Positions 1 through 9,226 of a stretch of DNA of 64,000 nt are shown here, piece after piece. Both the position numbers and the translations under genes were made by a program. This stretch comes from Bdellovibrio sp. 22V (GTDB taxonomy: Bacteria > Bdellovibrionota > Bdellovibrionia > Bdellovibrionales > Bdellovibrionaceae): positions 1,488,001 through 1,552,000 of the forward strand of contig NZ_CP125854.1 in assembly GCF_030169785.1 (NCBI RefSeq), read 5' to 3'. The notes beneath the pieces are model-generated. The model ran no database searches. It saw nothing but the letters and a program-made list of their open reading frames with translations, and was not told the origin of the DNA. How positions within the stretch are numbered: position 1 is the first letter of the stretch; every line of letters begins with the position of its first letter.

Positions 1-2804
1 TGGGTGTTTCCACTTTGGTTCTTTTCGTCGCTTTGGCGGTTCACGCCGCTCGCGGGGAAAAACTGGATGCTGCGATTATCTTTACGTGTGTCTCGTTGTT
101 TGGTTTATTGGAAGGTCCTTTCGGCGATTTGTCGCGTTTGATTTCACGTTTTACAACGGCGACTGTCGGTGCGGGCCGCATTTTGAATTTTCTTAAGCAA
201 GATCAGGTTGAGATTTCAACCCAAGAAAGCGCGCGCATTGGTGAAGCTGTCGGTGTTGAACTTCGCGATTTGTCTGTGCGTTATCCCGAAGCTCATGACG
301 ATGTCGTAAAAAACATCCAAATCACAATTCCGCCGGGAACGTCTTTGGCGATTGTCGGTCCTGTAGGTTCCGGAAAAAGTTCTTTGTTGTATGCGTTGTT
401 AGGTGAGATTCCTTGTAAAGAAAACGGCATTCACTATTTTCCAATCGAGAAAGGTGAACGTCCGCGCATGGCCTATGTGCCGCAAGAGGCATATATCGTA
501 AACAGCAGCCTTTTGGAAAATCTGCAATTCGGAGAAGACGTGAGCAAAGAAGAATTGCGCCGCGCACTTCATAACAGCTGTTTAAGCCGCGACTTGAAAG
601 AGTGGAGCGGAGGCTTGCGCACGGAGATCGGCGAAAAAGGGGTGAATCTTTCCGGCGGACAAAAACAACGCGTCGCTTTGGCACGTGCTTATTTACGTCG
701 TCCACAGATCGTATTGCTGGATGATCCCCTTTCTGCTGTCGATGCTGAAACGGAAAATCTTCTTTGTGACCGTTTGCTTTTTGGCGCGTGGAAGGACATC
801 ACACGCATTGTCGTCACGCACCGCTTGGAGCACCTCGCGCGCTTCGATCAAATGATTTACATCGAAGATGGAGAAGTAAAAGGCCAAGGGCCTTATTCGG
901 AGCTCCAGAAAAACTGCCCGGCCTTTATGGAATTCTATAAAGAACATGCGGTGACGCAAGGGGATTCTTCCACGCAGGCTTCCGCTGAAATCGCGACGGC
1001 GGATGCCGCTGCCGCTCAAGACAGCGTTTACGATGATAAAAAATCGCGCGTTACCGAAGATGAAGAGCGGGAAGTCGGCGCGGTGAAGAGCTCTGTGTAT
1101 TGGGATTACATTAGCTCTTTAGGTGGCGACGGCAAGTACACAAAGAAGCTTATTCTGACGTGTTTGCTGCTTGGCGCGGTCTTGGTGACGATGCTGCCGC
1201 TGGCGCAAAAAGCCTGGCTGTCTTATTACTCTGGCCATCAGAGTGAGTGGCTGGCGTTATCCGCTGTCGGTATTTATGGATTGATTGGTTTAGCTGTTTT
1301 AGTGGGTTCTCTTTTAAATCATTTGTTTTGGCTGGATCGTGGAATTCGTGCGGGTAAGAACATGCACGATAAAATGCTGAAAAGTGTTTTGTCGTCGCCG
1401 GTGCGTTTCTTTGATTCCACACCGGTGGGGCGAATCATTCAAAGATTTTCGCGCGATATCGAATCGGTGGACGTGTATCTGCAGTGGAGTTTTGACTCTG
1501 CCGTTCACTGTGCTTTGCAGGTGATCGTGTCGATCGTTTTGATTTTGGGATTGATGCCGCTGATGATTTTTGTCATCGGACCGGTGATGGCTTTGTACTA
1601 TGTTGTGCAAAGAGATTATCGCCGTCCGGCTCGTGAAGTGAAACGTTTTGACAGTGTCGCGCGTTCACCGCGCTATGCGCACTTTAAAGAAAGTTTGCAG
1701 GGATTGATTGTTATCCGCGGTTTCAATAAATCGAATTGGTTTATGCGTAACTTCTATGACAAGCTCGCGCACAGTCAGCGTATGTTTTACTCGCATTACA
1801 TGATCAACCGCTGGTTTTCGTCGCGCATTCCCCTGATTGGCGGTGTGATCTCGATGGCCACGGCGATCGGCGTGTCTTTGTCAGCTTACTATGGCGTGAT
1901 GGATGCGGGGACAGCGGGTCTGGTGACCCTGTATTCGCTTTCTTTCTGGGGCTTCCTCAACTGGGGCGTGCGCATCTTCGCGGATATCGAATCACGTATG
2001 ACCTCGATTGAACGCTTGAAGTTTTTCTCGAACTTGCCTTCGGAAAAATCCGTTCTTAAGAAAGCGGAAAATGCGGTTTTACCGACATGGCCCGAGCTTG
2101 GTGAAATCTCGGTAGAGAATTTAAAAGTTCGTTATGCCGAACATCTTCCGATGGTTTTAAAAGGAATTACTTTTAAAGTCGCAGCGGGAAGCCGTGTCGG
2201 TATTATCGGGAGAACCGGTTCGGGAAAAAGTACGTTCTTCCAGTCCTTGTTCCGTTTTATCGAGGCCGAGGAAGGACGCATCGTTATCGACGGTCACGAC
2301 ATTGCCACCGTGCCTTTGGAGAAGCTTCGTCGCAGTCTTGCGATCATTCCGCAGGATCCGACGCTTTTCTTAGGCACGATTCGCAACAATCTGGATCGTT
2401 ACAACGAGTATTCAGACGAAGAAGTGATCGGCGCGTTGAAACATGCTTCAATGTGGGAACACGTTTCAGAGCTGCCGCACGGAATTCATTCGGCGGTCAC
2501 AGAAGGCGGCTTGAATTTGAGCCAAGGCCAAAGGCAGCTTTTGTGTTTGGCGCGCGCCCTTTTGACGAAAGCTCGCGTGATTGTGATGGATGAGGCCACG
2601 GCCAGCGTCGACGTGCAAACAGACGCGCTTTTACAAAAAGTCATTCGTCAAAGTTTCGCCGGAGTTACGATGCTGATTATCGCCCATCGTTTGGGAACCA
2701 TCGCCGATTGCGACCAGATTGTGGAAATCTCTGCCGGAGAAGTAAAATCGATCCGCAGCCCAAGTGAAATCTCGCAAGAAGAAATCGAAGAAAGCTTAGT
2801 CTAA
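1..2804 (+). CDS. ABCC-type (MRP-like) fused ABC exporter, 5' truncated
   Basis: C-terminal part of a full-length ABC exporter. The reading frame is open to the left window edge (first whole codon at base 3), so the true start lies outside. Order seen: end of the first membrane domain, NBD1 (Walker A GPVGSGKSS near base 360, signature LSGGQKQR near 650, Walker B ending LLDD), a linker, a second membrane domain (about bases 1150-2000), and NBD2 (GRTGSGKST near 2215, signature LSQGQRQL, Walker B VIVMDEATASVD). NBD1 has Asp where the catalytic Glu is expected and NBD2 has a changed signature. Together these form one degenerate and one consensus ATP site, the pattern known from eukaryotic MRP/CFTR (ABCC) proteins. 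The substrate cannot be told. A split version of the same architecture lies at 22718-26369. Confidence 0.9.
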   Translation, partial: GVSTLVLFVALAVHAARGEKLDAAIIFTCVSLFGLLEGPFGDLSRLISRFTTATVGAGRILNFLKQDQVEISTQESARIGEAVGVELRDLSVRYPEAHDDVVKNIQITIPPGTSLAIVGPVGSGKSSLLYALLGEIPCKENGIHYFPIEKGERPRMAYVPQEAYIVNSSLLENLQFGEDVSKEELRRALHNSCLSRDLKEWSGGLRTEIGEKGVNLSGGQKQRVALARAYLRRPQIVLLDDPLSAVDAETENLLCDRLLFGAWKDITRIVVTHRLEHLARFDQMIYIEDGEVKGQGPYSELQKNCPAFMEFYKEHAVTQGDSSTQASAEIATADAAAAQDSVYDDKKSRVTEDEEREVGAVKSSVYWDYISSLGGDGKYTKKLILTCLLLGAVLVTMLPLAQKAWLSYYSGHQSEWLALSAVGIYGLIGLAVLVGSLLNHLFWLDRGIRAGKNMHDKMLKSVLSSPVRFFDSTPVGRIIQRFSRDIESVDVYLQWSFDSAVHCALQVIVSIVLILGLMPLMIFVIGPVMALYYVVQRDYRRPAREVKRFDSVARSPRYAHFKESLQGLIVIRGFNKSNWFMRNFYDKLAHSQRMFYSHYMINRWFSSRIPLIGGVISMATAIGVSLSAYYGVMDAGTAGLVTLYSLSFWGFLNWGVRIFADIESRMTSIERLKFFSNLPSEKSVLKKAENAVLPTWPELGEISVENLKVRYAEHLPMVLKGITFKVAAGSRVGIIGRTGSGKSTFFQSLFRFIEAEEGRIVIDGHDIATVPLEKLRRSLAIIPQDPTLFLGTIRNNLDRYNEYSDEEVIGALKHASMWEHVSELPHGIHSAVTEGGLNLSQGQRQLLCLARALLTKARVIVMDEATASVDVQTDALLQKVIRQSFAGVTMLIIAHRLGTIADCDQIVEISAGEVKSIRSPSEISQEEIEESLV

Positions 2805-2830
2805 AAAGTAAGGCCGTACCTAATAAAAAA

Positions 2831-2850
2831 GGGAACCCGAGTGGGTTCCC
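2831..2850. terminator. Rho-independent terminator, bidirectional
   Basis: An 8-bp perfect stem (GGGAACCC/GGGTTCCC) with loop GAGT is flanked by A-run and T-run on the two sides. It lies between the convergent ABC exporter gene and the small secreted protein gene and can serve both. Confidence 0.85.
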
Positions 2851-2890
2851 TTTTTAAAAGAGCTAAGCTCTCACTAAAATCGCAAAGCGA

Positions 2891-3112
2891 TTAGTGACCA
2901 GCAGGAGCTGGAGCAGCAGCTTCTTCTTTTTTAGTTTCAGTAGCAGCAGCAGCTTTTTTAGCGTGCTTTTTCTTAGCAGCTTTACCTTCTTCTTTTTTAA
3001 CTTCAGTAGCAGGAGCAGCAGGAGCCGCAGCTGCAGCAGCAGGAGCAGTTTCGTTAGCGTGAGCAACTACACCAGCAAATACAACAGTCATCAAAACAGA
3101 AGCGAATTTCAT
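2891..3112 (-). CDS. Small Ala/Lys/Glu-rich secreted protein
   Basis: A 73-residue protein with a clear signal peptide (MKFASVLMTVVFAGVVAHA, cleavage likely before NET). The mature part is low complexity: Ala/Pro runs alternate with Lys/Glu blocks (VKKEEGKAAKKKHAKK, then TKKEE), ending in APAGH. A perfect AGGAGG ribosome site lies 6 nt upstream of the ATG, so high expression is plausible. The composition resembles small cationic periplasmic or histone-like tails, but no family is recognised. Its repetitive codons create long open frames on both strands at the same place, which are shadows. It stands alone, with a terminator downstream at 2831-2850. Confidence 0.75.
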   Translation of the reverse strand: MKFASVLMTVVFAGVVAHANETAPAAAAAAPAAPATEVKKEEGKAAKKKHAKKAAAATETKKEEAAAPAPAGH

Positions 3113-3197
3113 AGTAACCTCCTAATGGTTATGTTTTAGCTTCAATCGGACAGGGAAAATGCTAGCAAATAGGGATAAAACTCTGATTAAAAGGGAA

Positions 3198-4655
3198 TTA
3201 AATGTTTTTAATTTCAAAGCTGAATCGCGCGCCGTATCCTGAGTGATTTTGCGCACTTAGCTTCGCGTTGTGAAGAATGGCGATTTTTTGAGCAATCGCC
3301 AAACCTAGACCAAAGCCTTTAACTCGGACGCCCACATTCGAACCGCGCGAGAAACGTTCAAAAATGAGAGGAAGCTGTTCCTCTGGAATTCCCGGTCCGT
3401 TGTCATCGACAATAAAAAGACTGACTTCATCTTTATAGTTCAGTGTCAGTGAAACGACTTCCCCATTCGGTGAATACTTAATGGCGTTTTCAATCACGAT
3501 CACCATAAGATTCAAAAGCAGATCATTGTCGCCGCGAATGATTTTGCGATCGTCCGCTGTTTCATTATTGATGTTTAGCTTCAGCTTAATATTTTTTGAA
3601 TTCGCCAATTTCTCACAGCGGGAAACCGCTTCAAACACCAACTCATCCAAAGCGAGGTCCTGCAAATTCAGGGCGCCGATACCAGCATCAACGCGCGCAA
3701 GCAGAAGCATCTCTTGCACAATGCTCGATAGATTGTCGACCTCTTGCAAAGCCGATTTGATAAATTGATCGATGTCTTTTTTTTCGGTCTTTTTCAAAAG
3801 CTCAAGCTCGCCACGCATGATTGTCAGCGGTGTTAAAAGCTGGTGAGACGCATCCGCGACAAAGCGCTCCTGACTGAGGAAGGCCTGCTGAATCCGGTCG
3901 AGCATTTCATTTAAAGTCAGCGCAAGTTTTTTGATTTCGTCGTTCGCATTAGGGATCGGAACGCGCTGGGAAAGTTCGCTGGCTTTAATCTCTTTCGCCG
4001 TGTTGATCATATTGTTCAGCGGAGTCAAAGCGCGTGCTGATAGAAACAAACCACCGGCTGTCGCAATCAACAAGACAAACGGAATGCCGATTTGCAATAA
4101 CGTCAGACGCTGGCTGATCTGAGTTTCTAGAAGTGTCATCGGAACTGCAATTTGCAACAGAAGCTGAGGTTTTGCGGCGTTATCCAGCGGGAAAGAAATC
4201 AAACGGTACGAATCGGCTTCCGCAGAGGGAATATTGCGGATGTGCTCAATGGTGCGATAGGTGGCTTCTTCGCCTTTCCAAATACGCTCGAAATCTTTCT
4301 TATACGGCGGATTGAACTCACCGAAATTTCCCACACGCGCAAGCACGGCGCCGGAACTATGACGAACTTGAATCAAAGCGGTTCCCAAGGGAAAGGGCAG
4401 AATTTTTCCATGGTCCAAGCGCAGGGGAGGAAAACTTAAGTCCCCTTTGATGCCGATCTCGATCCCTTCGGAAACGTCGACGGAGTAATTGAAAAGAGCG
4501 TCATCGAAGTCCTGCTGAAGGGTGTCGATCATCATTTGGAAAAGGAACATGTTAAAAAAGATCGTCGTCGCTCCGAAAATAAGGACGAAGATCAGCGAAA
4601 GACGCAGACGAATGCTGAAGCCGGAAAAGAATTTATAAATTCTCTTTAAGAACAT
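3198..4655 (-). CDS. Sensor histidine kinase with HAMP domain
   Basis: A membrane sensor kinase of 485 residues. TM1 spans about residues 17-40, followed by a periplasmic loop of about 140 residues, TM2 at about 187-208, HAMP at about 209-260, and a DHp helix with the phospho-accepting His271 in the motif DASHQLLTPL. The HATPase domain has the N box (IENAIKYSP), DDNGPGI and GLGLAI. The ATG at 4655 is preferred to an in-frame TTG at 4670. Either start lies inside the end of the upstream response regulator gene, so translation is coupled. It phosphorylates that OmpR-type partner. The operon also holds an LtaS-like enzyme, which suggests envelope stress or envelope modification as the signal; that is inference. 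Confidence 0.92.
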   Translation of the reverse strand: MFLKRIYKFFSGFSIRLRLSLIFVLIFGATTIFFNMFLFQMMIDTLQQDFDDALFNYSVDVSEGIEIGIKGDLSFPPLRLDHGKILPFPLGTALIQVRHSSGAVLARVGNFGEFNPPYKKDFERIWKGEEATYRTIEHIRNIPSAEADSYRLISFPLDNAAKPQLLLQIAVPMTLLETQISQRLTLLQIGIPFVLLIATAGGLFLSARALTPLNNMINTAKEIKASELSQRVPIPNANDEIKKLALTLNEMLDRIQQAFLSQERFVADASHQLLTPLTIMRGELELLKKTEKKDIDQFIKSALQEVDNLSSIVQEMLLLARVDAGIGALNLQDLALDELVFEAVSRCEKLANSKNIKLKLNINNETADDRKIIRGDNDLLLNLMVIVIENAIKYSPNGEVVSLTLNYKDEVSLFIVDDNGPGIPEEQLPLIFERFSRGSNVGVRVKGFGLGLAIAQKIAILHNAKLSAQNHSGYGARFSFEIKNI

Positions 4656-5316
4656 AGCCTGTGCCGACAACTGTATGAATCAGACGTTTCGAAAAAGGAG
4701 CGTCAATTTTTTTACGCAAAAGATTGATGTACACATCGATCACGTTGCTTTCGGAATCGAAATGGATGTCCCAGACATGTTCTGCAATCGAAACGCGACC
4801 CAAAGGTCGTTCGGGATTGCGCATAAAGTACTCGAGCAGAGCAAACTCTTTAGTCGTTAAAGAAATCTCTTGATTCGCACGACGGGCTTTTCGTTGGATC
4901 AAATCCAACTCCAAGTCGGCGTATTTTAAAACGTTCGAATTGTTTCCAGTACTTGAACTTTTTCGGCGCAGAAGCGCGCGCACGCGTGCATGAAGTTCGT
5001 CAAAAGAATAGGGCTTCGTCAAATAGTCGTCAGCGCCCGCATCCAATCCATGCACTTTGTCTTTTGTTGTGGAAAGAGCCGTCAGCATCATGATCGGTCC
5101 TTCATAGCCATCGCGGCGAATGTGGCGAGCCGTATCGATGCCGCTTTGATCCGGCAACATCACATCAAGGATCACGAGATCGTAATCACCTTGCGCCATG
5201 TAGGACTCGGCCGCACTTCCGCTTTCCGCGATATCAACGGCATAACCTACCTCATTGAGGCCTTTCTTAAGAAAGTTCGCCATTTTGACTTGGTCTTCAA
5301 CGACGAGAATCCGCAT
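4633..5316 (-). CDS. OmpR/PhoB-family response regulator
   Basis: A 227-residue two-domain regulator. The N-terminal receiver has acidic residues E7/D8, phospho-acceptor Asp51 (DLVILDVMLP), the Thr switch (LTAL) and Lys in LTKPYSF. The C-terminal winged-helix DNA-binding domain covers about residues 130-225 and ends in the typical VVGTGYVLKENL. The gene overlaps the upstream LtaS-like gene by 20 nt and the downstream kinase gene by 23 nt, so all three form one operon with coupled translation. Its targets are not visible here. Confidence 0.94.
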   Translation of the reverse strand: MRILVVEDQVKMANFLKKGLNEVGYAVDIAESGSAAESYMAQGDYDLVILDVMLPDQSGIDTARHIRRDGYEGPIMMLTALSTTKDKVHGLDAGADDYLTKPYSFDELHARVRALLRRKSSSTGNNSNVLKYADLELDLIQRKARRANQEISLTTKEFALLEYFMRNPERPLGRVSIAEHVWDIHFDSESNVIDVYINLLRKKIDAPFSKRLIHTVVGTGYVLKENL

Positions 5317-7405
5317 TTGAGTGTGATCCTTTCTTTTCTTTCATAAAGTAATAATCCAGAACGCCCATGAGTGATTTGTATTTTAAAGACAGATCTTTTT
5401 TATGCCCGGTGAGTTCACCTGGAACTAACTTTTCATAAGTTCCCTGCCAATCCAAAGCTTTATCGTCGTTCGCATTTCCCGCAGCCAAAACACCGCCGGA
5501 TCGATCGACGATAAGATGCGAGGCATTCACGGCAAAATCTCCGGCAGGGGAAAATAAATCCCGTCCAAGCGAATAATATTCCTTTTCGGAAAGAGCGAGA
5601 TTGTAAAGTGTCGGAGCAATATCCGCATGCGAACCAAAGCTTTGCGCTTCCAGTTTTTTACGAATGGCCGCCGGAGTGTAGAGATAAAAAGGCACGGCGC
5701 CTTTCTGCAAAAGTTCCTGCTCTGAGAAGTTCACAATCCAAAACGTATGATCTCCGGTGACAGCGATAATCACTTTGTCTTTGAGCGGAGAATTTTTAAT
5801 ACGACTCAAAAAGGCGCCGAGTTTATCAGCGGAATAACGATACGTGCGAAAGCGTTTTTCCGCCAAGGCCGCTTCACCGATGAGGCGCGCTTTCAATTCC
5901 TCGGGGGCGTTGAGCGCCGGGATTGCATAGCTTGCCGGCAGTTGATACGGCGGATGATTGGTTGTCGTCATTGTCAAAAGAAACTGCGGTTCTTTGGCTT
6001 CGCTCAAACTTTTAAACACATATTCAAAGACGTCTTCGTCGTAAACGCCCCAGTCATGTTTTTCTTTAAGCCCACCGAGACTCTCGGTCATCTCGGCTTC
6101 ACCTTCAACGGTGTCAAAACTCTGCATCAGAGCGAATTTATTTACTTCGCGCCACCCGGGGTTGCCACCGTAAAGAAAGCGCGCCTTGTAGCCGTTCTGC
6201 TTGAAAATACGCGCGGGACTTGTGCGGAAGGGGACTTGGAGATAATCACTCTCGGTCAGAAACTCACTGATCGGTCTTTGCGGGGAGCCAATCATCAAGC
6301 AGCTCAAACTTCCAATCGTGGCGTTGGTGCTGGAAAGAAAGTTTGTGATGTAGGTGTCCTCGGATAAGTGTTTTTTAAAATCGCCGACAAGGTCGAAATC
6401 CTGCTTGTCGTATTGCAGCCAGTAAGACCCCAAAGACTCCATCACAAGAACCACAACATGCGGGCGGGTTTTTTCCGCCCATTCATTTTTGGGGGTGACA
6501 TGTTTCATGAGGCTGAGAGGATCTTCCGGCACTTGCTCTACGGGAATTTGATAAAAATCTGCAAAGGCCTGGCGATAGTTTTCGCCATAACCATAGTGTT
6601 TTAAATTGCTGTCCCATTGGGACTGTTGCTGGGATTTCAGCTCAATCGCGCGGGTAAATGCGCGGGTGCCGTTAAAGCACAGATGATTAACGAAAATACT
6701 TTTTGAGATGCCGGTATCCATTTCGCTGAGCGGGAACAAAGCCAAGGTCCCGCGCGCGCCCACACCATTGACGACAAAAAGAACGAAAAAGAAAAAAACA
6801 AAAACAGGATAGGAGATTTTTTGAACGTCGGCTGGCCACCACTCTTTGCCTTGGGTGAAATTGATTTTCAAACCCTTCCAAAGACAATAACAAAAAATCG
6901 CCAGCCCCGTAAAAATCCAAACGATAGGGTAGTTGCGCCACATGGTTTTAACAAGCGCTAAGGTGTCATCTTCGATAAAGCCAAAAATCAAAACGTTGAT
7001 GCGGTCTTGATAGAAACTGTAAAAACCCAGATCCACCGCCGAGATAAACGTGACGATGAAAAGCATCACCGCATAGTACGGGATAAGGAATTTCGTAAAG
7101 CGCGCAAAGATTTTGTGAAGCTGCGGAGCAAATCCCTGCCAAAAGGAAAACAAGCTGAAAAATAAAAGCAAAAGCAGAGGAATGGCGTTGATATAAAATA
7201 AAACCGTGCTGTCAAAGCGTGCGCCCAAAATGAAGGCGTGAAAGACATCGCTACGAAGCTGCGCGAGTTCTTGAGAGTTTCCAAAAAGCCCTAAAAAAGC
7301 CGCGCGCCAAAGAGTTCCAATAAGCAGAAAAACCACATTCACGATCAGAATGCGTTTGATATATAGCCAGCTTAGGTTGAACCATTGCGCCCGAGTTTTA
7401 TCCAT
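5297..7405 (-). CDS. LtaS/MdoB-like membrane sulfatase-fold enzyme
   Basis: An integral membrane protein with five or six N-terminal TM segments (residues about 15-215) and a large extracytoplasmic alkaline-phosphatase-superfamily domain. Family marks are the metal-binding Glu in VVLVMESLGSYW (about 323), the Thr-containing nucleophile region SSTNATIGSL (about 359-368), GDHTFW, and SHADIAPTL. The family transfers phosphoglycerol or phosphoethanolamine to polymers or glycans, or hydrolyses such groups; the exact substrate cannot be assigned. The ATG at 7405 is chosen; a TTG at 7444 would add 13 residues (MHRRSGSEIFTHS), and neither has a strong ribosome site. It heads the operon with the two-component pair and overlaps the regulator gene, so the pair may control this surface modification. 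Confidence 0.85.
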   Translation of the reverse strand: MDKTRAQWFNLSWLYIKRILIVNVVFLLIGTLWRAAFLGLFGNSQELAQLRSDVFHAFILGARFDSTVLFYINAIPLLLLLFFSLFSFWQGFAPQLHKIFARFTKFLIPYYAVMLFIVTFISAVDLGFYSFYQDRINVLIFGFIEDDTLALVKTMWRNYPIVWIFTGLAIFCYCLWKGLKINFTQGKEWWPADVQKISYPVFVFFFFVLFVVNGVGARGTLALFPLSEMDTGISKSIFVNHLCFNGTRAFTRAIELKSQQQSQWDSNLKHYGYGENYRQAFADFYQIPVEQVPEDPLSLMKHVTPKNEWAEKTRPHVVVLVMESLGSYWLQYDKQDFDLVGDFKKHLSEDTYITNFLSSTNATIGSLSCLMIGSPQRPISEFLTESDYLQVPFRTSPARIFKQNGYKARFLYGGNPGWREVNKFALMQSFDTVEGEAEMTESLGGLKEKHDWGVYDEDVFEYVFKSLSEAKEPQFLLTMTTTNHPPYQLPASYAIPALNAPEELKARLIGEAALAEKRFRTYRYSADKLGAFLSRIKNSPLKDKVIIAVTGDHTFWIVNFSEQELLQKGAVPFYLYTPAAIRKKLEAQSFGSHADIAPTLYNLALSEKEYYSLGRDLFSPAGDFAVNASHLIVDRSGGVLAAGNANDDKALDWQGTYEKLVPGELTGHKKDLSLKYKSLMGVLDYYFMKEKKGSHSNADSRR

Positions 7406-7457
7406 GGAGTGAGTGAAAATCTCACTTCCCGAGCGCCTATGCAAGATGAATCAGGAC

Positions 7458-7844
7458 TTATTCAGGTTTTCCAAAGTCCCAAGGCTTATTCGGGTCTGCA
7501 GGGACGCGTGTGTCTCCCGACTCATTGATTTCAACGGATTTGATTCGTTTGTCTTCATCCGCCGTGACCTTCACGGAAGGACCGCCGGCTTTTTTACTTT
7601 TCTCAAGATCCTTGAGCATTTTGCCATAATGCTGTGCAGAGCGGGGGAGAGTGTAGGCTCCTTTAGCTTTATCGCCTTCAAAAAAGACCTCAACTTCATC
7701 GCTAATTTCGCGGACGACGCGCACTTTGGCGGCAAACGATTTTGTCTTGTCCCTTTCGGGTTCTTGTTCGTAAAGATTAGTGTTCAGTTTGCTTTGGGCC
7801 TGAGCGTCACCCATAAGGAATAAGACCATGATGAAGGAAAGCAT
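7458..7844 (-). CDS. Secreted hypothetical protein
   Basis: A 128-residue protein. The ATG at 7844 follows GGGAG and opens with a short signal peptide (MLSFIMVLFLMGDAQA, likely cut after AQA). The open frame extends upstream to 8174 without a credible start and runs antisense through tatA, so the longer version is rejected. The mature part is charged (EVEVFFEGDKAKGAY, then VKVTADEDKRIKSVEINESGDTR) with no family recognised. It lies about 50 nt upstream of the LtaS-like gene on the same strand and may be the first gene of that operon. Confidence 0.65.
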   Translation of the reverse strand: MLSFIMVLFLMGDAQAQSKLNTNLYEQEPERDKTKSFAAKVRVVREISDEVEVFFEGDKAKGAYTLPRSAQHYGKMLKDLEKSKKAGGPSVKVTADEDKRIKSVEINESGDTRVPADPNKPWDFGKPE

Positions 7845-7937
7845 TTTGTTTTCTCCCTTTGAAATATAATGCACGGCCTTTTGTTGCCGTGCAATAGGGC
7901 TTATGGTAGGGTTTTGAGCTTGTAACGAGGAGACCTT

Positions 7938-8180
7938 ATGAATCTTGGTTGGACAGAAATTATTCTCATCGGCGCGATTGCTTTGCTTCTCTTTGGCCCT
8001 AGCAAGCTTCCCAATTTGGGACGTTCTCTGGGCGAAGCCATTCGTGGTTTCAAAAAAGGTCTGAACGAAGACCACTCGCAAGAGCGCGACGTGAACAAGC
8101 AAATCACGCAGAATCAGGAAAAGCCTTTGAATCAAGAGCGTGAAGCGCAAGAGCAAAAAGATCCAAATAAACAATCATGA
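7938..8180 (+). CDS. tatA: Twin-arginine translocase subunit TatA/E
   Basis: An 80-residue TatA-family protein. It has an N-terminal TM helix (about residues 5-20), the conserved FGPSKLPNLGRSLG hinge, an amphipathic helix (EAIRGFKKGL) and a charged Gln/Glu-rich tail. TatA forms the pore for export of folded proteins. The ribosome site GAGGAG precedes the ATG. The stop overlaps the selD start (ATGA), giving a tatA-selD-mnmH operon. Likely clients in this window are the flavin oxidase at 27027 and the DUF1501-like protein at 38502, both with RR signal peptides. tatB and tatC are not in the window. Confidence 0.93.
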   Translation: MNLGWTEIILIGAIALLLFGPSKLPNLGRSLGEAIRGFKKGLNEDHSQERDVNKQITQNQEKPLNQEREAQEQKDPNKQS

Positions 8181-9226
8181 GCTCGCAAAAAATCGCGCTG
8201 ACTCAGACTGTGCAAAAGGGAGGCTGTGCTGCGAAGGTGGCCGCCTCTGAATTGCGAAAAATCCTGCAACAGGTGAAATTCCCTGTGGCGCATCCGGCTT
8301 TGATGGTGGATGGAGGATTGTTTGACGATGCCGCGATTTACAAAGTCAACGACGATGTCGCGTTGGTGCAAACTCTCGATTTTTTCACTCCTATTGTTGA
8401 TACTCCCAAACTTTTTGGTGAAATCGCCGCAGCCAATGCTCTGAGTGACGTTTACGCTATGGGCGGTCGTCCAAAAACCGCCATGGGGATCTTGGCATTT
8501 CCCATCGCGACGATGCCGGAAGAAGTGATCGTCGATGTGATGCAAGGCGCGAGTGATAAGATCGCCGAAGCCGATGCCAACTTCGTCGGCGGTCACTCCA
8601 TTGATGATGACACGTTGAAATTTGGCCTGGCAGTCACAGGTTTTGTGAATCCGCGTTTTGTCTGGACCAATGCGGGAGCAAAAGCCGGGGATCATCTTAT
8701 TCTTACAAAGCCATTGGGCACGGGAACAATGACCGCTTCTTTGAAGCGCCAAGAGTCGCAAGAAAGCGACATCATGGATGCCTTGCAAAGCATGGCAACC
8801 GTGAATAATGCCGTCGATTATTTGACTCCACCTTTGATGGAACACATTCATGCGGCGACGGATATCACGGGTTTTGGTCTTTCCGGGCATTCCATGCAGC
8901 TGGCAAAAGCAAGTCAGGTCAGCTTAAAAATTCACTCTGAAAAATTGCCGCGCTTTAGTAAGGCGCTGGCCTTTTTGGAAAAAGGTTTCTTAACGAAAGC
9001 GCATCGTACGAACGCCGCTTATACTGAAAATGATATCGACGTTTCCGGTCTGGATGCACTTCATAAGCTTCTTCTACACGATCCGCAAACCAGCGGAGGC
9101 CTTCTTTTGAGCGTGTCTCGTGAAGTCAGTCACGACGTTCTTCAGGCCTTGCGTGCGAAGTTCAAATCTGCTGAGATCATTGGAGAGGTTTTGCCTCGCC
9201 AAGATAAAGCGGTGATTTTTGAATAG
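8177..9226 (+). CDS. selD: Selenide, water dikinase (SelD)
   Basis: A 349-residue SelD makes selenophosphate from selenide and ATP. The catalytic Cys is at position 17 (KGGCAAK) with Lys20; the second Cys of the E. coli loop (GCGCK) is replaced by Ala here. No Sec codon is used. Conserved ATP-binding parts such as ALSDVYAMGG, GGHSIDDDTLKFGL and TDITGFGLSGH are intact. The start overlaps the tatA stop by 4 nt and the stop overlaps the mnmH start by 8 nt. Pairing with mnmH points to selenium use for 2-selenouridine in tRNA. selA and selB are not in this window. Confidence 0.95.
   Translation: MSSQKIALTQTVQKGGCAAKVAASELRKILQQVKFPVAHPALMVDGGLFDDAAIYKVNDDVALVQTLDFFTPIVDTPKLFGEIAAANALSDVYAMGGRPKTAMGILAFPIATMPEEVIVDVMQGASDKIAEADANFVGGHSIDDDTLKFGLAVTGFVNPRFVWTNAGAKAGDHLILTKPLGTGTMTASLKRQESQESDIMDALQSMATVNNAVDYLTPPLMEHIHAATDITGFGLSGHSMQLAKASQVSLKIHSEKLPRFSKALAFLEKGFLTKAHRTNAAYTENDIDVSGLDALHKLLLHDPQTSGGLLLSVSREVSHDVLQALRAKFKSAEIIGEVLPRQDKAVIFE

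Noticed and set aside
2863-3139. Overlapping frames on both strands at 2863-3066 (-) and 2894-3139 (+), rich in Leu or Ser/Phe
   Set aside because: They are shadows of the repetitive GCA/GCT and AAG codons of the 73-residue secreted protein, which alone has a signal peptide and AGGAGG.
7408-7426. AGTGAGTGAAAATCTCACT palindrome near the LtaS-like start, compared with the TCTCA-N3-TGAGA family
   Set aside because: The half-sites are in the opposite order (TGAG first) with a longer centre, so it is not a member.
7845-8174. N-terminal extension of the secreted protein ending at 7458, antisense to tatA
   Set aside because: The signal peptide and GGGAG site are at 7844; the extension covers tatA, which is certain.
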